The position numbers and the translations under genes were made by a program. Of a stretch of DNA of 64,000 nucleotides, positions 58,155 through 64,000 are shown one piece after another (the stretch's first letter is position 1; each line of letters starts with the position of its first letter). The stretch is from Miscanthus floridulus. Lineage: Eukaryota; Streptophyta; Magnoliopsida; Poales; Poaceae. The stretch covers positions 33,501,193 through 33,565,192 of the forward strand of contig NC_089598.1 in the NCBI RefSeq assembly GCF_019320115.1, in the 5' to 3' direction. The notes under the pieces were generated by a model. That model was not told the origin of the DNA and made no database searches. It was given only the letters and a program-made list of their open reading frames with translations.

Positions 58155-58610
58155 GTACTACTGCGGCCACCGCGCCGAGCTCTCCATCGGCGACGTCCGG
58201 GCATGTACACGGGCCAGTTTGTCTACTATGGTCGCCGCACCACGCTCTCCATCGGCAACGTCTGGGCATGTACACGGGCCAGTTCGTCTACTATGGCCGC
58301 CGCACCACGCTCTCCATTGGCAACGTCTAGGCATGTACATGGGCCAGTTCGTCTACTGTGGCCGCCGCACCACGCTCTCCATCGGCGACGTCCTACCATT
58401 TCACGGGGTCCTCGAAGGCACCATCACTTGCAATGTCGAGCTCCACGCCGGCAACTGTAGCGCCTCCGCCGGGGCGTCTAGGGACTATGCCATCGTCGTC
58501 AGCCGCAACCCCGACAGCGACGCCTCCACCAGGGCGTCCAGGGACTACGCCATCATCATTAGCCACAACCCTAACAACGGCGTCAGGGCAAGAAATGCCT
58601 CCCGCCAAAG
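58155..58610 (+). pseudogene. Captured ribosomal protein L8 (uL2) fragment, internally amplified
   Basis: From ATG 58333 the frame reads MYMGQFVYCGRR, LSIGDVLP, GVLEGTITCNVE and RDYAIIISHNPNNG, matching the central part of plant cytosolic ribosomal protein L8. Upstream, 65-bp units starting atgtacacgggccagtt at 58203, 58268 and 58333, plus an earlier partial unit from about 58155, repeat the GQFVYxGRR...LSIG segment. Because 65 is not a multiple of three, the copies are in different frames. Downstream, a 60-bp (20-codon) segment encoding the RDYAI...NP part is duplicated in frame (58462-58521 and 58522-58581). Only an internal slice of the host gene is present, with no introns in it, so it cannot make a ribosomal protein. 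It lies in the 3' region of the Tat-type element. Confidence 0.8.
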
Positions 58611-58739
58611 GAGGGACACAGCGAACGATGGCAAAGTCGACGACGTGAGGCGCCCTCCAGCGTTCCTTCTCCTTCGGCAGCAGCGACTCCTCCTCAGCAA
58701 GGGCAGCTCACACCATCTCATCTACGTTGGATGACCTCC

Positions 58740-60022
58740 GGCTCGACATCACGCTCCAGATTCACGAGCGGATCTATGAGTTTTCTCTTCCCCTGGCATC
58801 ACCCTCTCTTACTTAGGAACCGAGGCATTCGGTGGAAAGGAACGAGGAAAAGGGGTGGCGGCTCAGAGGTTGGCAAGGAGGTGGGACAAAAACTCCTTCC
58901 CCCCCTATTTAAAGAAGGGGCTCAACAGCTGAGGAAAGGCGAAAGGTTTGGCCGAAAAGATCTTTGCCTTTCCCTATTCAATACAAATGCGAAATCAATG
59001 CTGATAGGAATCTGAGGTGACGCACCGGAAATGACGGGACGCGCTCTGATCGACAGGACGCCGCCTGGTAAGCCAGAACATCACCTGGGCATGGCCCACT
59101 ACTAACGCGCCCCGGACACAAGAACCGGTGCATACTTACCTATAGGCGACTCTTCACTTCCCCAGGCAGGACCAGGGGCAATCCAACAATGGAACCTCCT
59201 TCCGGGGGAAGCCCAACGGGCCCCCTGGGTCAATCGGTCGGCCCAGGCAAAACAACGAACAACGACCGACCGACCGTAAGATAAGCACTCTTGTTTATTT
59301 ACTTTGAGTGTTGAGTTCTTTGCCGAGCTTCCGACCCCAGCAACGGTAGGGACACGAACATCGTTCGGGGGCTGCCGAGGGCGCATGTTTGTTTAAACAC
59401 CCTCTTAGCCCGATCCCTCCATATGTTTGGGAACCAAAAAGCACGACGTGTGGGAATATAATGATGAATACAACTGGACGAACCACCGGACCCTACGCTC
59501 CATTGGCTATGGAGCCTTTTTGGTTCACCAGCATAATCACGTTCATAGTTCCTCACACTGCCAGCCTTAGCTCCCACCTTCTCGAAAGGACTTTGGAGGG
59601 GTCCACCCGCAGAGCCCCCCCCTTCAGGGGGAAGCTGGCAGGTCACCTAAAAATCAATCGCAAAAACAAAAATAGCAATACTTATGCAGTTTATGACCGG
59701 CCTCGCCAAGAACATCAGACCCGAAACCGGGCTCGAACATGTCTGGTAGGAGCTTTTCGTCATTCGTGCTACCAAGGTAACGTTACCGACTCCGCCTTTA
59801 TTTCGATTAAATTATACATTCAAACATTACATATGCAAAACGTTGCATCCCAACGCTTCGTGTCGTGTCACGAAACGATCGTCGCCTCATTCGATATGGG
59901 TGGCAGCAGGCCGAGGTTCCAAGGCTGGCCCGCGAAGGGCTCGAGGCCGCCTCGTGCCAAACAGAGCCAGGGAGAAATAACTGAGACAAGCCCAGCGGCC
60001 CTGCCTGACCCCGCTCAGAAGC
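58740..60022 (+). other. 3' region of the Tat-type element, second part
   Basis: Short frames on both strands without domains. A gttcgggggctgccgagggc motif lies near 59364. Ends at the target site gaagc of the next element. Confidence 0.45.
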
Positions 60023-63000
60023 TGTAACACCTCTGGTGTTTTGACCTAGCACTAAAACTTGACATGTCATCATATGCATTGCAAAGCATTAATAAAGTAG
60101 AAAATTTTGAATGCATTAACTAATAAGCTTTATTTCATAAGTTGTTATTTTATGTGATGTATGTGATCCAAAACTTTAAATAAAGATCATGACCACAAGG
60201 GTCAAATTTCATGTGATCGTGTGAGACCATGTGTTAATTGACTCAAATAACCCTAATGGGCCATGTTACTGGTCAAAAATCAAAGTTAAGTAAAAAGGTA
60301 AACAAATCAAATTTGAATTCAAATTCAAATCATAAAAGTCCTTTTTGCCCCTTTTGTCTATTTCAAAATCCATTTGGAATTTGGGGTTGTGACAAAAAGC
60401 AAAGTTGAAGTTTATTTTATAAGGATCAACTTTGGTATTCAAAGTTTTTAAAGTTTACATATAAAATTTGGAGTAATTTTGAAATGATTCAAATGCTCAA
60501 ACGCACCCCAAATTCAAATTTCAAAATGGAGGTAGAATTTGAAAATGTTCATTAAAGCAAAGTTGTAGAGTTTGAAAAGTTGATCAACTTTCATTTTTGG
60601 AGATTTTCAACTTCTTTAGAAAAATTGTGAGTAATTTGCAAAATAAATACAGTGGCAATTCTATAAATAAATCAAAAATCAAAACAAAGCCGAGCACCAC
60701 CTCCCTGCTTGCCGCCGGCGCCACGCAGCTGCCGCCGCCGATCGTTTTTCACCGCTTTCTCGCGTGGTGACACGCTGCCGTCTCCGTGGCGACCTCGGAT
60801 GTGAGCTGTTGAAGCCAGACGCGTCCTTCCCCTCTATAAATAGGAGCACCACCGCCATCGTTCTTCTTTCCTCCCGTCTGCTCACCGCCGGTGACCTTGC
60901 CGCGCTCACAAAATTCATCCTCGCCGAATCATCTCGTGCCAATTGCATTTGCCAGCAGCTCCGCCTCGCCCTGCCGCTCCTTCCAGGCCTGCTCGCCTTG
61001 CCTCTAGCAGTCCAGCGCCAACCCACGGCATCTTCTTCTTCAGAGCCGGCCGAAGCGCCGCCACCACCGACTTCACCGTGGCCACGCCGTTCCAGCCCGT
61101 GTCCGCCTTCACCAAGCACACCGTTGTATTCACGATGAGCTCCTGAGCGTGATGCTCACTTCGCTTTAGCCTCTACTGCATCGTAGCCGTAGTTACGTCG
61201 TGCGCCATCGTGCCCGTGCCGCCATGGCCGGCGTGGAGCTCCCTCCGGTGCGCCTGCTGCCTTTCTGAGAGCTGGGATAGATTCGCGGGGTAGTGTTGGT
61301 CATGTAGGTGCGGTCTGCCTCGCCAGAGCCTCATCACCGGCGTGTTTTGGCCGATCGGTGATGGCAGCGCCGCCGTTCCACTGTTTGTGTCGCTGACGGA
61401 CGGGCCCAAGCTGTCAGTGAGAGAAGAGGGAGAGAACAGTGAGTTTTGATATTTTCTAAATTTTGAATAGTGCTAAAACTTTGGAAATTTATAGGAAAAT
61501 ATTTATAGCTCCAAAAATTCTGAAAATTTGTGTGTAGCTTCTGTACATGTTCTATTATGGTTTAAAATTATGAAACTTGAAATTTGAATAAATTTTTAAT
61601 GTTCAAAAATTCAGTCAATTAATTGATAAATGCAATTTTCATTATTTTTGTAGGCCACTGTATAATTCCAAAAATTATGAAATTTATTTTGGTACAATAA
61701 CTTGTCATGAGGAAGCTTACATAAAATTTTGAGGTCATTTGGAACAAGTTCATTTTTGGGCTTATTTCCAAATTTATTTAAAAATGAATAAAATTAAACC
61801 CTAAGTGTTAGGTTAGAGTTTGATCTTGTTTTGGTCATGTTTTGTGACCAGTAAGGTTTCAAGATCAATTTGGTCAAGTCACTTGTGTGGTCCTTGATGG
61901 TAGAATTGCAAGTTGGTTTTGTTGGCTTGCAACTGTACCGTGAAGGAAAGTTGTATTCAAGGTGTTATTATATTTCATGCACCATGAAAGCATCATGTTT
62001 ACATTATCATCATGTTGAAGCATATGTTATTATTTCGTGTAGAACCCGAGAGTGAAATGATTCTAGTTGAGCAAGTTGTGGAAGAATCCCTGGTTGTCAC
62101 GGGATTCGATATTTGTGGTACTGATCCGGAACTCGAGATCGTCAACGAAGGCAAGCCCTGGTTTATGCATTAAACCCTTACCTTGTTTACTTTGAAAAGT
62201 TTATCACCTATGTTACCTATTGCATTAAGTTGTTTATTTCAAATGTCACCTACTTGATGCATTGCCTACCTTGTTAATTATTTACCATCCTTGAAGATGA
62301 TTTCATTTACAAAGGCGTAGAATGCTTAGTATGCTTTATAGTAGGCTTTCAAAGTAAAAGTTTCGATGCAATCAAAGATGGCATACTGGCCAAAGAAAGA
62401 AAGAAGATAGAATGAACTAGAGACTAGTCGGGTGACTTATCTTGAATGTTGGGTAATGTTGCCGACTATGTCGCTTAAAGGCCACTCATTGTGGATCTTC
62501 TGAACGAGACACTTTGTAGTACTAGTCACATACTCTGGTAAGCCTACTTCGGCTAATCCGATACTAAGACGAATGCCCAAGCACTGGGAGTGGAGAGATG
62601 GCGGGAGTAGCGTGTACCCTCGTGGCCAGAATGTGGCCATATTTGAGGTGTGCTGTGCTCTCGGGTGGCGAGGAGACGGCTTAGTATAGGAGGATCCGGT
62701 AGCGAGGTTGATATATGCAAGATTAGGTTCTACATATGTCGTGTGATAAGGAATCCCCAGCTGGGACTTGAATCAATTCGAATTGCCGGTGCTCCGCGGA
62801 TATGGAGACTCGATTCATTACAGAAGCAATATAGGACTGGTGAATTACTAAAACATGAGAAAAGAATGAAATGAGAAGGATTGGAATATGGGAAATGTAT
62901 ACTTAGTTGAGATAATGAACAAAAAGGACTTAGGGGTAAAACTTGGAAATAGGATAAGAATAGTAAGCTTTTGGCAAAGAACTTTTGAATCTTGCTACAT

Positions 63001-63534
63001 CCTTACCTTGCCCCAACCCCTGCATCTTTAAAGTCTTTCACCCCCTGTTACGTCGGGTCAGTCTTGTTGAGTACTTTTGTACTTTGTTAACCCTTGTTGC
63101 AGGTGAGTCGCATGCGCAGGCTTGTTTTGGCCCCTGCTGCATGTCTGTGTTCGAAGTCAATGACGATGAGGAATGATGAATGGCCTTTGGACAAGGCACT
63201 AGTTTGTATGATAAATAATGTTAATGTAATATTATCCCGCTACTATGGTTGTATGACACTTATGGTATTGTAAGTTTGAAACAACTGGTTTGTAAACTAT
63301 GTTATCATAAGACTTCCGCTATCTTTTACTCTGATGTATATATTTGAATAAACTGTTGTAATCTACAATGACTATGATTGGGATCCTGTTCGAAAAAGAT
63401 TCGTGGATGATTCGGGTTTCCCGAGGACACCCGACAGACCTATTAAGTTGTTGGGAACTCGTGTACGCTATCAGAGGTCTGTTGAGACAACGATAGATGC
63501 ATGTGGGCCCGATTTCTTAGGAGGTTCTGCCACA
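60023..63534 (+). repeat. 5' LTR of the right-hand gypsy element
   Basis: 3512 bp, from TGTAACACCTCTGGTG to GGTTCTGCCACA. Includes a GC-rich central part (60700-61400) and cctgcttg...ttgcaggtgagtcg near 63100, similar to the other two LTRs of this type. The small open frames inside are not genes. Confidence 0.9.
60835..60842 (+). promoter_or_regulatory. TATA box in the right-hand LTR
   Basis: tataaata in cccctctataaataggagc, followed by a GC-rich leader. Likely the transcription start region of the element. Confidence 0.6.
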
Positions 63535-63536
63535 GC

Positions 63537-63547
63537 TGGTATCAGAG
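63537..63547 (+). promoter_or_regulatory. Primer-binding site of the right-hand gypsy element
   Basis: tggtatcagag, complementary to initiator tRNA-Met, two bases after the LTR end. Confidence 0.9.
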
Positions 63548-63919
63548 TAGGTCCTATCTAAGATCATTGTAGGTTACTTTGGAAAACCTTCAAATTGATT
63601 TGGATCAAAGGAAGTAAACTTGATATTTTAAAGTTCAAATTTCTTTCTTCTTACCTTTGATCTAGCCTCAATCCTATCTTATTTGAAAGTTCATAGCGGA
63701 TAATATGATTAGGTTTGTCCTATGTATTAAAAATCTAGTACTTATGATTATATAAATCTTTTGTACCTAGATTCGTAAGATCGATTCATGCATCATGCTT
63801 GAACACCTTGCATAATAATTCCCCTTAAAAGTGGTTGGGTAAGTAATGTCGATCCCATTCTTGCTAACCTCCATTATCCTCTAGTTATTCTTATAGTCCT
63901 ACCCTAACTTCTACAGGCT

Positions 63920-64000
63920 ATGGCAAAGACCAAGATAACCGCATGCAAGTCCACTGGACCTCATGGAGTCCCTCGTCACCAGTTGGCACCACAAAACCAC
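63920..64000 (+). CDS. ORF1 with histone H3-tail-like N-terminus, partial (second copy)
   Basis: ATG 63920 follows the acceptor-like ttctacag by three bases, just as in the nested copy. It reads MAKTKITACKSTGP and then PRHQLA, aligning with the H3 tail at about 14 of the first 23 residues after Met. It keeps T3 and A7 of H3, which the nested copy lacks, while the nested copy keeps R2, R8 and K14, so the ancestral sequence was probably even closer to H3. The ORF runs off the window. Confidence 0.7.
   Translation, partial: MAKTKITACKSTGPHGVPRHQLAPQNH

Larger units (their letters stand above)
42473..60022 (+). mobile_element. Decayed Tat-type Ty3/gypsy retrotransposon, split by a nested element
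   Basis: gag-protease-RT at 42473-45715 and RNase H-RNase H-integrase at 55189-57586, in the same order and strand, interrupted by a 9.5-kb insertion. A second RNase H after the reverse-transcriptase RNase H is typical of the Tat clade (family knowledge). A long 3' region with ctcgggggct motifs follows to 60022. No LTR is identified within the window; another element is inserted at 60023. Confidence 0.85.
60023..64000 (+). mobile_element. Ty3/gypsy retrotransposon, 5' part (continues beyond the window)
   Basis: LTR 60023-63534, primer-binding site at 63537, untranslated leader, then the H3-tail-like ORF1 from 63920. Same family type as the element at 45716-55183 but on the opposite strand and clearly diverged. 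Inserted in the 3' region of the Tat-type element, with gaagc directly before its LTR. Confidence 0.88.

Noticed and set aside
58203..58397. CRISPR-like interpretation of the 65-bp direct repeats
   Set aside because: Units are directly adjacent with no spacers, and the sequence matches ribosomal protein L8; the genome is a plant.
60679..61146. Frames of 67-146 codons in the GC-rich part of the right-hand LTR
   Set aside because: Overlapping frames on both strands downstream of the LTR TATA box; no domain.
1..64000. tRNA, rRNA or organelle-derived segments
   Set aside because: None recognised; the only tRNA-related signals are retrotransposon primer-binding sites.

Overview
The window is nuclear DNA of a grass, most likely a panicoid or Andropogoneae type (inference from the transposon families and the style of the genes). 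It is dominated by nested transposable elements. I support one host gene with confidence: a DREB A-6 / group I AP2/ERF transcription factor at 16514-17566 (+).

Layout. 1-175: end of a CACTA element. 341-6815: a complete CACTA element with 3-bp target duplication AAT, carrying on the minus strand an intact two-exon GRF-zinc-finger/membrane protein gene and a broken, internally deleted TNP2 transposase fused to an Ulp1-like protease ORF. 6890-8669: a truncated second CACTA that keeps its own intact copy of the GRF/membrane gene. 8.7-11.8 kb: no recognisable gene. 11839-13076: 73-bp minisatellite. 13109-15621: a MULE-like element with ~0.48-kb inverted arms, ending about 150 bp upstream of the ERF TATA box. 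16514-17566: the ERF gene. 18.7-27.7 kb: a Ds-like MITE, a palindromic MITE, a 4.2-kb solo LTR (TSD CATAG), a Stowaway-type MITE and a hAT element (TSD CATTTAGC).

27763-40996 is a complete minus-strand Sirevirus (Ty1/copia) with TSD CATAC, ordered LTR-gag-pol-envelope-like-LTR. gag is open, pol has one frameshift, and the envelope-like ORF is riddled with TAG stops. 42473-60022 is a decayed plus-strand Ty3/gypsy element of Tat type (two RNase H domains). It is split at the end of its reverse transcriptase by a minus-strand gypsy element (45716-55183, TSD CTTGC) that keeps gag and protease only. Its 3' region holds a captured, tandemly amplified piece of a ribosomal protein L8 gene. At 60023 a related gypsy element begins on the plus strand and runs off the window.

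The most interesting signals are: (1) the first ORF of the 45.7-55.2 kb gypsy family, present in both copies here, starts with a close copy of the histone H3 tail, followed by a coiled coil and an acidic tail; the Sirevirus envelope-like ORF independently starts M-A-R-T-K; (2) the RPL8 capture; (3) the long inverted repeat in the ERF promoter; (4) a nearly pure CAG-to-TAG stop-codon signature, as expected from deamination of methylated CHG sites; (5) a 538-bp LTR deletion repaired with a 27-bp templated filler.
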